23,616 nt of DNA. It comes from Flavobacteriaceae bacterium. GTDB lineage: Bacteria; Bacteroidota; Bacteroidia; Flavobacteriales; Weeksellaceae. The stretch lies in NCBI GenBank assembly GCA_031289875.1, contig JAITOO010000090.1, positions 1-23,616 of the forward strand, read 5' to 3'. Under the pieces are notes generated by a model that was given only the letters and a program-made list of their open reading frames with translations, had not been told where the DNA came from and ran no database searches. The first letter of the stretch is position 1, and each line of letters begins with the position of its first letter. This document shows positions 1 to 7,467 of the stretch, one piece after another. A program made the position numbers and the translations under genes.

Positions 1-324
1 TTGCTGAATTTCTGCCAACAGCATGACATTCAATTGGAAGCATGGTCGCCGCTGAAACGCGGGGAGTTGTTGGACGACCCTGTATTAATCGAATTATCAA
101 AAAAATACGGAAAAAATACGGCGCAAATTGTCCTCCGCTGGGATTTGCAAAAAGGCATAATTGTGATTCCGAAAAGCGTTCATAAAGAGCGGATTAGGTC
201 AAATGCCGACATCTTTGATTTTGAACTTTCAGAAGAGGACATCAAAAAAATTGATTTATTAGACAATAACGGCAGAACAGGCGCACACCCCGACAGTTTT
301 TTGGAGTATTTTGAGAAGAAATGA
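1..324 (+). CDS. Aldo/keto reductase, C-terminal fragment (5' end outside window)
   Basis: The frame is open from the first base and ends at TGA 322-324, so this is the last ~107 codons of a protein that is normally about 270-330 residues. The TTG at base 1 is most likely an internal leucine codon. The segment EAWSPLKRGELL followed by a stretch with AQIVLRW, IVIPKSVHKERIRSN and FELSEEDIKKID is the typical C-terminal part of the aldo/keto reductase barrel. The lysine-serine ... arginine-x-x-asparagine loop (IPKSxxxxRIxxN) binds the 2'-phosphate side of NADPH in this family. Members reduce aldehydes and ketones in the cytoplasm; the physiological substrate cannot be read from this part. The catalytic Asp-Tyr-Lys-His residues lie in the missing half. 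It converges with the glycosyltransferase gene on the other strand. Confidence 0.9.
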   Translation: MLNFCQQHDIQLEAWSPLKRGELLDDPVLIELSKKYGKNTAQIVLRWDLQKGIIVIPKSVHKERIRSNADIFDFELSEEDIKKIDLLDNNGRTGAHPDSFLEYFEKK

Positions 325-445
325 TAAAATAAACTGTGAATTTGTGAGGGATAATTATTTATACGAATGTCCGGTATTTTACCTAATTTAAGGTTTAACT
401 ATTTGAAAGACATTAAAATAGGTAGGGTTATATAAAATTCAATAA

Positions 446-1276
446 CTACTTAATTATGGAGAGAAAATAAGCGGTTATTAAATTAATTCCCAATTTATTC
501 CACCCAAGTTTCCATGTTTTAGCAGGAATCGGGTAGTTATATTTTTTGTGCAAGTATAATAAGTCCCGAAATGCTTTTACATCAACCATATTTTTTTTCT
601 TTAATGAGGGATTAACAGTTATAGGTAAATATTTTTTCCATTTTTCATAAAAAAGATATGAAGAAACGAGCCATTGTTTGTTTAAATTGCCTCCTGAAAA
701 ATGTTCAACAATAATATCGGGGATAACCCATATTTTATACCCTTTTTCATGAATTTGCATGGAAATATCCAAATCATAGAAATGAAATCCTTCAAATGTC
801 GTGTGGTCAAAAGCTACTTTTTCAAAAACATCTTTTCGAGAACAAAACCAAAAGCCATCAACGCAAACCACTTCTTTGGCTTCTTTTAAAGAATATGTTT
901 TTGGCAATTTTGATTTGCCGGCATATGATTGTATCAAATTTTTAACAGAAGGCTTAGCCTTATACCATGTAGAAGGAATATCTAATAAATAGTAAGAACC
1001 TGCCAAACCAATCAATCCTGTTTTTGGGTCTGCTAAATGATTTAACACTTTATTTCCCCAATCTTTTGAATGGTACAAAACGTCTTCATGTATGAAACAT
1101 AAATAATCATAGGAAGATCTTTTAACACCCTCATTATAGGCTGAAAAAATCGAATATTTATTTTCTGAGTTATCAATCACAATTAGTTCAAAAGGAACAT
1201 TAATAGTAGCCTCAATATTTGACTTTAAAAACTCCGAAATATTTCCTTTTTTGGAACAAATAATTATTGAAATCAT
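446..1276 (-). CDS. Glycosyltransferase, family 2-like (Glyco_tranf_2_5 / StrF-like type)
   Basis: A 276-residue protein of GT-A type. It begins MISIIICSKK, the usual first beta strand of these enzymes, and has LIVIDNSEN at 31-39, the metal/nucleotide-sugar region FIHEDVLYHSKDWG at 61-74 (HED in place of DxD), a VDGFWF segment at 139-144, FYDLDISMQI at 166-175 and IVEHFSGG at 189-196. This arrangement fits the family of short glycosyltransferases related to StrF; donor and acceptor are unknown. An in-frame ATG at 1357 would add 27 residues (MKFQKTLENY...), but a good promoter lies at 1308-1338, inside that extension, so the start at 1276 is preferred. The gene is clearly more AT-rich than its neighbours and stands alone, which suggests horizontal acquisition, as is common for surface-polysaccharide genes. 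It acts in the cytoplasm or at the inner membrane; no membrane segment is evident. Confidence 0.85.
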   Translation of the reverse strand: MISIIICSKKGNISEFLKSNIEATINVPFELIVIDNSENKYSIFSAYNEGVKRSSYDYLCFIHEDVLYHSKDWGNKVLNHLADPKTGLIGLAGSYYLLDIPSTWYKAKPSVKNLIQSYAGKSKLPKTYSLKEAKEVVCVDGFWFCSRKDVFEKVAFDHTTFEGFHFYDLDISMQIHEKGYKIWVIPDIIVEHFSGGNLNKQWLVSSYLFYEKWKKYLPITVNPSLKKKNMVDVKAFRDLLYLHKKYNYPIPAKTWKLGWNKLGINLITAYFLSIIK

Positions 1277-1307
1277 GCTATGTAAAAAACAAGTGTTAAA
1301 TTTGCGC

Positions 1308-1338
1308 CAAAGATATAAAAGATACGGATAATTTTCAA
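1308..1338 (-). promoter_or_regulatory. Bacteroidetes-type promoter of the glycosyltransferase gene
   Basis: On the minus strand TATCTTTG (1308-1315) matches the TAnnTTTG -7 consensus. A TTG (1336-1338) lies 20 bases upstream, the usual -33 spacing. Start codon 1276 is 32 bases downstream of the -7 box, giving a leader of roughly 28 bases. A plus-strand TAAATTTG (1297-1304) overlaps the same region and could fire in the other direction. Confidence 0.65.
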
Positions 1339-1601
1339 GCGTCTTCTGAAATTTCACAGATATTTTTTCGACAGCATGTCATTTTTCAAGAATATCACAA
1401 AAATATCATAAAAATACCGAATATACCGGATAACAAGAATTTAAGAAATCCCTAAAGGGTTCACTGTTCATACCCCGTACAATCGGAAAAAACAATAGAG
1501 AACAGGACAACCTCCGACGGGGCGTCCGGCTCGCACTGCATCTTCAACCCCAAAACAGGAAAAATATTTGCGGAAACTCATTTTAAAACACAAATAAGTG
1601 C

Positions 1602-1609
1602 TAAATTTG
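1602..1609 (+). promoter_or_regulatory. Probable serS promoter, -7 element
   Basis: TAAATTTG matches TAnnTTTG and lies 19 bases before the serS ATG at 1629, implying a short leader of about 15 bases. No TTG is present at the expected -33 spacing, so the assignment rests on the -7 box, its position and its near-identity with the sequence at 1297-1304. Confidence 0.5.
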
Positions 1610-1628
1610 CGCCAAAGACAAAAAAAAC

Positions 1629-2894
1629 ATGTTGCAGGTTTCATTTATCAAAGAACGCAAAGAAAAAGTTCTGGCAGGCTTGAAAAAAAGAAATTTTCCG
1701 AAACCGGAATTGGTGGACGAAGTTATTTCCCTCGACGAACAGCGCAAAAAAACACAGTTTGAATTGGATTTGCAGTCGGGCGAGATGAACAAAATTTCCA
1801 AAGAAATCGGAATTTTGATGAAAAACAGCAAAAAAGACGAAGCCGAAAAAGCAAAATCGCAAACCGCCGTTTTAAAAGAAACCATCAAAAACTTGCAGCA
1901 AACCCTCTCGGAAACCGAAGAAAAACTGAAAACCACCTTATACGAAATCCCGAATATTCCCAACGAAATCGTTCCCGAAGGGAAAAGCGCAGAAGACAAT
2001 CTGGAAGTTTTTATCCACCACGCAGGCGAAAAACTTCCGGTCAATGCCTTGCCTCACTGGGAACTGGCAAAAAAATACGACCTGATTGATTTTGAACTCG
2101 GCGTGAAAATCACAGGCGCAGGTTTCCCTGTTTACAAAGGCAAAGGAGCAAGATTGCAACGCTCTCTGTCTCAATACTTTTTGGACAAAAATTCGCAGGC
2201 AGGCTACACCGAAATCGTACCGCCGTTTGTTGTAAACGAAGCCTCCGGCTACGGCACAGGGCAGTTGCCCGACAAAGAAGGGCAAATGTACTACGTGAAC
2301 GAAGACAATTTCTATTTGATTCCGACAGCAGAAGTGCCGGTAACCAACATCTACCGCGACGAACTCTTGGACGCTTCCCAACTCCCGATTAAACTCACCG
2401 CCTATTCGCCGTGTTTCCGACGAGAAGCGGGTTCTTACGGCAAAGACGTGCGCGGGCTCAACCGTCTTCATCAATTTGAAAAAGTGGAAATTGTAAGAAT
2501 AGAAAAAACCGAAAATTCTTATGCCGCTTTGGACGAGATGCTGGAACACGTAAAAAATATTTTAACAGAATTAGGATTGACTTTCAGGATTTTACGTCTC
2601 TGCGGAGGAGATATGGGATTCACCTCTGCCCTTACTTACGACTTTGAAGTTTGGTCGGCGGCGCAAGAACGCTGGCTGGAAGTGAGTTCGGTTTCCAATT
2701 TTGAATCTTTTCAGGCTAACCGGCTGAAACTTCGTTACAAAACAGACGGAAAAAATCAACTGTGCCACACGCTGAACGGCTCGTCTTTGGCTTTGCCGAG
2801 AATTTTGGCAGCATTGCTTGAAAACTATCAGACGGAAAACGGCGTTAAAATCCCCGAAGTTTTAGTTTCATATACACAATTTAATGCAATTTGA
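1629..2894 (+). CDS. serS: Serine--tRNA ligase
   Basis: Class II aminoacyl-tRNA synthetase that charges tRNA-Ser (and tRNA-Sec where present) with serine in the cytoplasm. The 421 residues fit the family. Residues ~1-110 form the N-terminal antiparallel coiled coil that grips the long variable arm of tRNA-Ser (charged, heptad-like). The catalytic core shows TAEVPVTN at 233-240 (serine pocket), motif 2 as CFRREAGSYGKDVRG at 262-276, followed by LNRLHQFEKVE, and motif 3 around LNGSSLALPRILAALLENYQ near 381-400. The ATG at 1629 lies just downstream of a -7 box and gives the normal N-terminus (MLQVSFIKERKEKV). It stands as a single gene, with 137 bases before sufE. No missing residues were noticed. 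Confidence 0.98.
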   Translation: MLQVSFIKERKEKVLAGLKKRNFPKPELVDEVISLDEQRKKTQFELDLQSGEMNKISKEIGILMKNSKKDEAEKAKSQTAVLKETIKNLQQTLSETEEKLKTTLYEIPNIPNEIVPEGKSAEDNLEVFIHHAGEKLPVNALPHWELAKKYDLIDFELGVKITGAGFPVYKGKGARLQRSLSQYFLDKNSQAGYTEIVPPFVVNEASGYGTGQLPDKEGQMYYVNEDNFYLIPTAEVPVTNIYRDELLDASQLPIKLTAYSPCFRREAGSYGKDVRGLNRLHQFEKVEIVRIEKTENSYAALDEMLEHVKNILTELGLTFRILRLCGGDMGFTSALTYDFEVWSAAQERWLEVSSVSNFESFQANRLKLRYKTDGKNQLCHTLNGSSLALPRILAALLENYQTENGVKIPEVLVSYTQFNAI

Positions 2895-2919
2895 CAGAAA
2901 AACCGGCATTTTTTTCTGT
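2894..2919 (+). terminator. Possible weak terminator after serS
   Basis: ACAGAAAAA (2894-2902) and TTTTTCTGT (2911-2919) form a perfect 9-bp stem with an 8-base loop, starting at the last base of the serS stop codon. The stem is A/T-rich, the T-run is inside the stem, and there is no separate U-tract after it, so the call is weak. Confidence 0.25.
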
Positions 2920-3031
2920 TTCCGGTTCGGCTTGGCTTCATAATTGCATGAAATACGTCAGGTCAATAAGCGTTATTGCTTTCTGATATTTACAATAGAA
3001 ATAGATGTAAATTATTGATAATCATAATTTT

Positions 3032-3451
3032 ATGACAATTTCCGAAAGACAAGAAGAATTAATAGGAGAATTTGAATTTTTTGATAATTGGGAAGACCGT
3101 TACGAATACGTCATCGAACTGGGAAAATCCCTGCCTGAAATGCCGTGGGAGAAAAAAACCGACGACAAATTAATAAAAGGATGTCAATCAAGAGTTTGGC
3201 TTGATGTACGGGCAGAAGAGGGAAAACTGTTTTTTGAGGCAGATTCCGACGCGATACTTCCCAAAGGGATTGCCGCCATGCTTGTTCGCATTTATTCAGG
3301 TCAGCCGATGACGGACATTATGAAATCGGACGAAAATTTTATCGCCAAAATCGGTTTGCAGGAATTTTTGTCGCCCACGCGCGCCAACGGTTTGCTGGCA
3401 ATGTTGAAACAAATTAAGTATTACGCACTCGCTTTTTCGGCAAAAAAATAG
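3032..3451 (+). CDS. sufE: SufE-family cysteine desulfuration protein
   Basis: A 139-residue cytoplasmic sulfur-transfer protein that accepts persulfide sulfur from the cysteine desulfurase SufS and passes it to the SufBCD scaffold for Fe-S cluster assembly. The acceptor cysteine is Cys51 in KGCQSRVW, at the same residue number as in E. coli SufE. The family segments LGKSLPEMP (~31-39), SDAILPKGIAAML (~72-84) and GLQEFLSPTRANGL (~108-121) are all present. The other suf genes are not in this window. The stop codon is 2 bases before the ATG of the downstream GT9 gene, so the two are almost certainly cotranscribed. I see no functional reason for the pairing. No convincing promoter was found in the AT-rich 137-base upstream gap. 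Confidence 0.95.
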   Translation: MTISERQEELIGEFEFFDNWEDRYEYVIELGKSLPEMPWEKKTDDKLIKGCQSRVWLDVRAEEGKLFFEADSDAILPKGIAAMLVRIYSGQPMTDIMKSDENFIAKIGLQEFLSPTRANGLLAMLKQIKYYALAFSAKK

Positions 3452-3453
3452 AC

Positions 3454-4461
3454 ATGAAATCAGAGAGTTACAAAGAACGTATTTTAGTTTTTCGCTTTTC
3501 GGCAATGGGAGATGCGGCAATGACCGTTCCCGTTCTTCGAGAATTCGCAGAGCAAAACCCTGATGTTCAGTTGATTATTGTCTCCAACCAACAATTTGAA
3601 CCCTTTTTCAGACAGATTCCCCACTCAAAATTCGTAGGCGTTGATTTCTCCAAATACAAAGGTTTCGTCGGGTTAAAAATACTCTCCATCCGGCTGCTGA
3701 AATACAAACCGACAATGGTGGCAGATTTGCACAACGTAATAAGAACGAAAATCCTGCGTTTTTTTCTCAAACTTCACATCAAGAAAATGGCGGTTCTGGA
3801 CAAAGGAAGAGCTGAAAAAAAAGTGCTGACACGCCTAAACGGCAAAATACGGAAACCCCTCCGACCCATGACGGAACGCTACGCTGATGTTTTCAGAAAT
3901 TTGAGTTTCGGGCTGGAACTTTCTCACGAACGGCATTCCGTTGAAAATAAAAAAATTGAAGGTATCGGCATTGCACCTTTTGCTACTTACAAGGAAAAAA
4001 CCTATCCTGCGGAACGAATGCGAAGCCTCTGCCTGACTTTGGCAAAAGAAGGCTATCCGGTTTATCTTTTCGGCGGCGGGGAGCAGGAAACCCACCTGTT
4101 AAAAAAATGGGACATCCTCCACCCGAACATTCATTCGCTGGCGGGAATCATCTCTTTTGAAGAACAAATTGAATTTATAGCAAGCCTCCCTTTGATGATA
4201 AGTATGGATTCTGCCAATATGCACATCGCTTCGCTGGTCGGCACGCGCGTAGTGTCCGTTTGGGGAGCTACCCACCCTTTTGCAGGATTTTTGGGCTACG
4301 GACAAAGTTTGGACGATGTCGTTCAGGCAGAAAATTTAAACTGCCGACCTTGCTCTGTTTTCGGCAATAAACCTTGTTTCAGAAAAGATTGGGCGTGTAT
4401 GCAGGAAATTCCTGAAAGTCGAATCTTGAACGCAATTTCACAAATTTTGAAAAAAAATTGA
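3454..4461 (+). CDS. Glycosyltransferase family 9 (heptosyltransferase-like)
   Basis: A 335-residue GT-B enzyme resembling ADP-heptose:LPS heptosyltransferases, peripheral on the inner face of the inner membrane. The N-terminal signature is RFSAMGDAAMTVPVLRE (14-30). The C-terminal nucleotide-sugar half has VYLFGGGEQE (203-212) and SMDSANMHIASLVGTRVVSVWG (split around 250-271), the family's D-S/T-G-x-x-H-x-A motif with Asn in place of the usual Gly/Pro. A C-terminal cysteine cluster, NCRPCSVFGNKPC plus a later Cys (~316-336), is often seen in Bacteroidota members. The likely role is in LPS core or other glycan synthesis; the exact sugar cannot be read. Its start is 2 bases after the sufE stop, indicating translational coupling. 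Confidence 0.9.
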   Translation: MKSESYKERILVFRFSAMGDAAMTVPVLREFAEQNPDVQLIIVSNQQFEPFFRQIPHSKFVGVDFSKYKGFVGLKILSIRLLKYKPTMVADLHNVIRTKILRFFLKLHIKKMAVLDKGRAEKKVLTRLNGKIRKPLRPMTERYADVFRNLSFGLELSHERHSVENKKIEGIGIAPFATYKEKTYPAERMRSLCLTLAKEGYPVYLFGGGEQETHLLKKWDILHPNIHSLAGIISFEEQIEFIASLPLMISMDSANMHIASLVGTRVVSVWGATHPFAGFLGYGQSLDDVVQAENLNCRPCSVFGNKPCFRKDWACMQEIPESRILNAISQILKKN

Positions 4462-4468
4462 TTTTTTA

Positions 4469-4499
4469 TTGTTGTTTTCGTGAAAATTCGGTACATTTA
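4469..4499 (+). promoter_or_regulatory. Candidate promoter of the PPK2 pair
   Basis: TTG (4469-4471), a 20-base spacer, then TACATTTA (4492-4499), which matches TAnnTTTG except for the last base. It lies 30 bases before the ATG at 4530. Confidence 0.45.
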
Positions 4500-4529
4500 T
4501 TCTGTTAAAGAACTGCAGAAAACAAACGT

Positions 4530-5384
4530 ATGGAAAAGACAATAGACTTTACAAAACTCGTTGATAAAAAGGAACTTACAAGTTTTTTGGATAAGAACAA
4601 AAAAGACAATCCTTTGTATGAAAAAGTCCTTGCAAACTACAAATACCAGCAGGAATTGCTAAAATTGCAGGGAGAATTGGTTAATTTTCAAAATTGGGTC
4701 ATCACCCACAAAAAGAAAGTAGCTATCATTTTCGAGGGGCGGGACGCTTCGGGAAAAGGAGGCACAATTCGGCGCTTTACCGAACATCTCAATCCGCGGG
4801 CAATGCGGGTCGTAGCGCTCAACAAACCGACGGAAGTGGAAAAAAACCAATGGTATTTCAATCGCTACATCAAAGAATTACCCAATGCAGGCGAAGTTGT
4901 TTTCTTTGACCGAAGTTGGTATAACCGCTCTGTGGTTGAGCCTGTTATGGGGTTCTGCACGGAAAAACAATACAACGAATTTATGGTGCAAGTGCCTGAG
5001 TTTGAACACATGCTGTACGAATCGGGAACGGAAATCATCAAATTTTGGTTTTCTGTTTCCAAAGAAGAACAGTTGCGCCGTTTTCAGAGCCGGTTGAGCG
5101 ACCCGTTGAAAAAATGGAAATACAGCCCCGTTGATGAAAAAGGACAGGAACTTTGGGACAAATTCACTCACTACAAAGACCAAATGTTTACGCGCACGCA
5201 TAACGCTTTCAGTCCGTGGATTATTGTCAAGTCGAACAACAAAAACGCTGCGCGGCTGGAAAGCATTCGTTATGTGCTGTCACTATTCAACTATACGGAA
5301 AAAGAAAAATCCAAAACCCATTTATTGGTAGACCCGAATGTCGTTCAACGATATTTCAGACTGGTAAAACAATTGGATAAATGA
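4530..5384 (+). CDS. Polyphosphate kinase 2 family protein (first of tandem pair)
   Basis: A 284-residue, single-domain PPK2. The family transfers phosphate between inorganic polyphosphate and nucleotides (nucleoside mono- or diphosphates) in the cytoplasm, mainly polyP-driven nucleotide phosphorylation. The P-loop is FEGRDASGKGG (68-78), the Walker B-like segment is VVFFDRSWYNRSVVEP (123-138), and the lid region is DPLKKWKYSPVD (191-202). Two Asp residues of the catalytic site are visible (D72 in the P-loop, D127). Whether it acts on NMP, NDP or both (classes I-III) cannot be decided safely from motifs. The downstream copy is co-linear to within a residue over the first 140 positions, so the pair arose by duplication or by acquisition of two paralogues. 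Confidence 0.93.
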   Translation: MEKTIDFTKLVDKKELTSFLDKNKKDNPLYEKVLANYKYQQELLKLQGELVNFQNWVITHKKKVAIIFEGRDASGKGGTIRRFTEHLNPRAMRVVALNKPTEVEKNQWYFNRYIKELPNAGEVVFFDRSWYNRSVVEPVMGFCTEKQYNEFMVQVPEFEHMLYESGTEIIKFWFSVSKEEQLRRFQSRLSDPLKKWKYSPVDEKGQELWDKFTHYKDQMFTRTHNAFSPWIIVKSNNKNAARLESIRYVLSLFNYTEKEKSKTHLLVDPNVVQRYFRLVKQLDK

Positions 5385-5421
5385 TTATCAATTAATTTCA
5401 TTGCTAAAAACTATAAAAAAA

Positions 5422-6240
5422 ATGGAACTCATTACACAAGATTTAGAATTATTAAACGCAAAAAAAGGACTGCTTGCTGTATTGAATGAAGACAGCGAAA
5501 CGCTGAATATTCCCAAAAGCCTGCGTTACATCAAATACGAAAAACGGTTGGCAAAGTTGCAGGAAGAACTGATAAAATTGCAGGCGTGGGTCGTACAAGA
5601 GAGAAAAAAAGTCGTGGTCATTTTTGAAGGACGCGATGCCGCAGGAAAAGGCGGCGCAATCCGCCGCATCGTTCAACACCTTAACCCTCGTGAATACAGA
5701 GTTGTAGCGCTCCCCAAACCTGATGAAATCGAAAAAGGTCAATGGTATTTTCAGCGGTACATCAACCAGTTGCCGCGTGCAGGAGAACTCGTTTTCTTCG
5801 ACCGAAGCTGGTACAACCGCGCCATCGTTGAGCCGGTCAATAAATTCTGCAATCAGAGAGAATACCAACTATTTATGTCTCAGGTCAATGACATTGAAAA
5901 AATGTGGATAAAATCCGGCATTTACTTGATAAAATTCTATTTTTCAATTTCCAAGGAAGAACAGGCAAAACGGTTTGAGGAAATCAAAGTCAGCCCGATA
6001 AAAAAGTGGAAATACAGCCCCGTAGACCAAAAAGCACAAAAACTGTGGGATATTTACACCGAATACAAGAAAAAAATGTTTCAGCAAACCGATACCAAAA
6101 TTTCGCCTTGGGTGGTCATCAACGCCAACCGCAAGACCAAAGCGAGGATTGAGGCTTTGGAGTACATTCTCAACAAGATTCCATACAAAGTCAAAAACGA
6201 AGACATTCTGAAACACGAAGAAATAGAATTTGAAGGTTAA
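5422..6240 (+). CDS. Polyphosphate kinase 2 family protein (second of tandem pair)
   Basis: A 272-residue PPK2 paralogue, 37 bases after the first and probably in the same operon. P-loop FEGRDAAGKGG at 68-78, VFFDRSWYNRAIVEP at 124-138 and a lid KKWKYSPVDQKAQKLW. Starting at ATG 5422 puts the P-loop and Walker B at exactly the same residue numbers as in the first copy, so this start is preferred to the in-frame TTG at 5401, which would add seven residues. The N-terminal ~40 residues, the segment around 140-190 and the C-terminus differ most between the copies, so the two enzymes may differ in nucleotide preference. The first copy carries a longer C-terminal tail. Cytoplasmic. Confidence 0.92.
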   Translation: MELITQDLELLNAKKGLLAVLNEDSETLNIPKSLRYIKYEKRLAKLQEELIKLQAWVVQERKKVVVIFEGRDAAGKGGAIRRIVQHLNPREYRVVALPKPDEIEKGQWYFQRYINQLPRAGELVFFDRSWYNRAIVEPVNKFCNQREYQLFMSQVNDIEKMWIKSGIYLIKFYFSISKEEQAKRFEEIKVSPIKKWKYSPVDQKAQKLWDIYTEYKKKMFQQTDTKISPWVVINANRKTKARIEALEYILNKIPYKVKNEDILKHEEIEFEG

Positions 6241-6257
6241 AATCACCGGATTATCTG

Positions 6258-6265
6258 TACCTTTG
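6258..6265 (+). promoter_or_regulatory. -7 element before the Dabb gene
   Basis: TACCTTTG fits TAnnTTTG and is followed by GCGGG. A TTTG (6229-6232) is 25 bases upstream, longer than the usual spacing. The ATG at 6291 is 25 bases downstream. Confidence 0.55.
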
Positions 6266-6290
6266 CGGGAAACATAATTTATAAAACGCT

Positions 6291-6596
6291 ATGGTACACC
6301 ATATTGTGATGTGGAAGTTGAAAAATTCCGCAGAAGGGAAAACCAAAGAAGAAAATGCGCAAATTTTCAAGGAAAGATTTGAAGCCCTGTTTGGAGTTAT
6401 CAAAGAAATCCGCACCATTTACATTGGAATTAATATGAAAATTGCGCCCGAATCTAATTTTGACGTGATATTGACTACGCATTTCGACAATTTCGACGAT
6501 TTGAACGCCTATGCCAACGACCCGCACCACCTGAAACTTGTGGAATGGGTCAAAAAAGTCATAGAACAGCGTGTCGCTATTGATTTTGAACGGTAA
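6291..6596 (+). CDS. Dabb (stress-responsive dimeric alpha/beta barrel) domain protein
   Basis: A 101-residue protein made of a single Dabb domain: it begins MVHHIVMWKLK, the usual first strand of the family, continues with a helix rich in Glu/Lys (EENAQIFKERFEAL), and ends with DPHHLKLVEWVKKV and a terminal strand. Dabb proteins form dimeric ferredoxin-like barrels. Plant members are stress-induced and some bacterial ones are enzymes, but the family covers many functions, so I assign none. The gene has its own promoter. It lies between the PPK2 pair and the exonuclease gene and shows no obvious functional tie to either. Confidence 0.85.
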   Translation: MVHHIVMWKLKNSAEGKTKEENAQIFKERFEALFGVIKEIRTIYIGINMKIAPESNFDVILTTHFDNFDDLNAYANDPHHLKLVEWVKKVIEQRVAIDFER

Positions 6597-6635
6597 AAAT
6601 TCGAGCATTTGCGTCAAAAATATAAACAAATTTTC

Positions 6636-6643
6636 TATTTTTG
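6636..6643 (+). promoter_or_regulatory. exoA promoter, -7 element
   Basis: TATTTTTG (6636-6643) ends only four bases before the ATG at 6648. If the start site is the usual few bases downstream, the mRNA has almost no leader. A TTTG (6608-6611) lies 24 bases upstream of the box. The same ten bases, CTATTTTTGT, occur before thyA and purD. Confidence 0.6.
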
Positions 6644-6647
6644 TTAA

Positions 6648-7421
6648 ATGAAATTATTGAGTTACAACCTGAACGGAATCCGCGCAGCACTGAACAAAGA
6701 CCTGCACTCGTGGCTCAAATCCGCCAATCCCGACGTTTTATGTTTGCAGGAACTTAAAGCTTCGCCCGAACAGTTTGATACTGCACAGTTTGAAGATTTA
6801 GGCTATCACTGTTTTTGGTTTCCTGCGGAAAAGAAAGGATACAGCGGCGTAGCGGTTTTGTCCAAAGAAAAACCCAAATCCGTAAAATACGGCTGCGGCA
6901 ATGCCCAATACGATAGCGAAGGGCGCGTGTTGCAGGCTGATTTTCAAAACTTTTCTGCGATAAGCATTTATGTACCATCGGCAACTAATATAGATAGGCT
7001 GAGTTTTAAAATGGAATTTTGCGAATATTTTCTTAACTATATCAAAGACAGAGAGAAAGAGTTTCCTAATTTGATTATCAGCGGAGATTTTAACATCTGC
7101 CACGAAGCGATTGACATCAACGACCCCGTGCGAAACGCCAAAGTTTCGGGTTTTCTTCCCGAAGAACGCGAATGGCTAAGCCGATTTTTCGAGCAGTGCC
7201 ATCTGGTGGACTCGCTCCGCGTATTCAACGACCAGCCGTTTCAGTATTCGTGGTGGACGTACCGCGTGAAAACCGCCCGCCCCAATAATAAAGGCTGGCG
7301 CATCGACTACAATCTGGTTACTCAGCCCTTGAAAACGGATTTGGAACGGGCGTATATCCTCTCGCAAGCAATGCACTCCGACCATGCTCCTGTCGGGATT
7401 GAAATGAAATCACAAGTTTAA
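6648..7421 (+). CDS. xth: Exodeoxyribonuclease III family AP endonuclease
   Basis: A 257-residue base-excision-repair nuclease (exonuclease III / ExoA / APE1 family) that cleaves DNA 5' to abasic sites and removes 3' blocking groups. All family blocks are visible: SYNLNGIRAA (5-14, Asn7), LCLQELKA (31-38, metal-binding Glu35), KGYSGVAVLSK (63-73), IYVPSAT (107-113, catalytic Tyr108), SGDFNICHEAIDI (145-157, Asp147 and Asn149), SWWTYR (201-206), GWRIDYNLV (216-224) and SDHAPVG (244-250, Asp245 and His246). Length and start are normal. Single gene with its own promoter and a nearly leaderless transcript. The sequence gives no sign of damage-inducible control. Confidence 0.96.
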   Translation: MKLLSYNLNGIRAALNKDLHSWLKSANPDVLCLQELKASPEQFDTAQFEDLGYHCFWFPAEKKGYSGVAVLSKEKPKSVKYGCGNAQYDSEGRVLQADFQNFSAISIYVPSATNIDRLSFKMEFCEYFLNYIKDREKEFPNLIISGDFNICHEAIDINDPVRNAKVSGFLPEEREWLSRFFEQCHLVDSLRVFNDQPFQYSWWTYRVKTARPNNKGWRIDYNLVTQPLKTDLERAYILSQAMHSDHAPVGIEMKSQV

Positions 7422-7467
7422 AATACTAATTAATAATTCATTACGTTATTTTTAGAAACATCAGAAA

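Larger units (their letters stand above)
1277..1628. other. Spacer between divergent glycosyltransferase and serS genes
   Basis: This 352-base stretch contains the two promoters and no convincing gene. Most is AT-rich, but about 1450-1560 is GC-richer and includes a small bulged hairpin around the GACGGGGCGTC palindrome near 1516. Three-frame reading of that patch gives only short frames interrupted by stops and nothing I recognise. It may be a remnant of a lost gene or element. Confidence 0.4.

Noticed and set aside
1277..1357. Upstream ATG (1357) for the glycosyltransferase
   Set aside because: The promoter lies inside this extension, and the family begins at the MISIIICSKK strand.
1938..2549. 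203-codon minus-strand frame inside serS
   Set aside because: Antisense shadow of a well-conserved gene with Phe/Val-rich, domain-free sequence.
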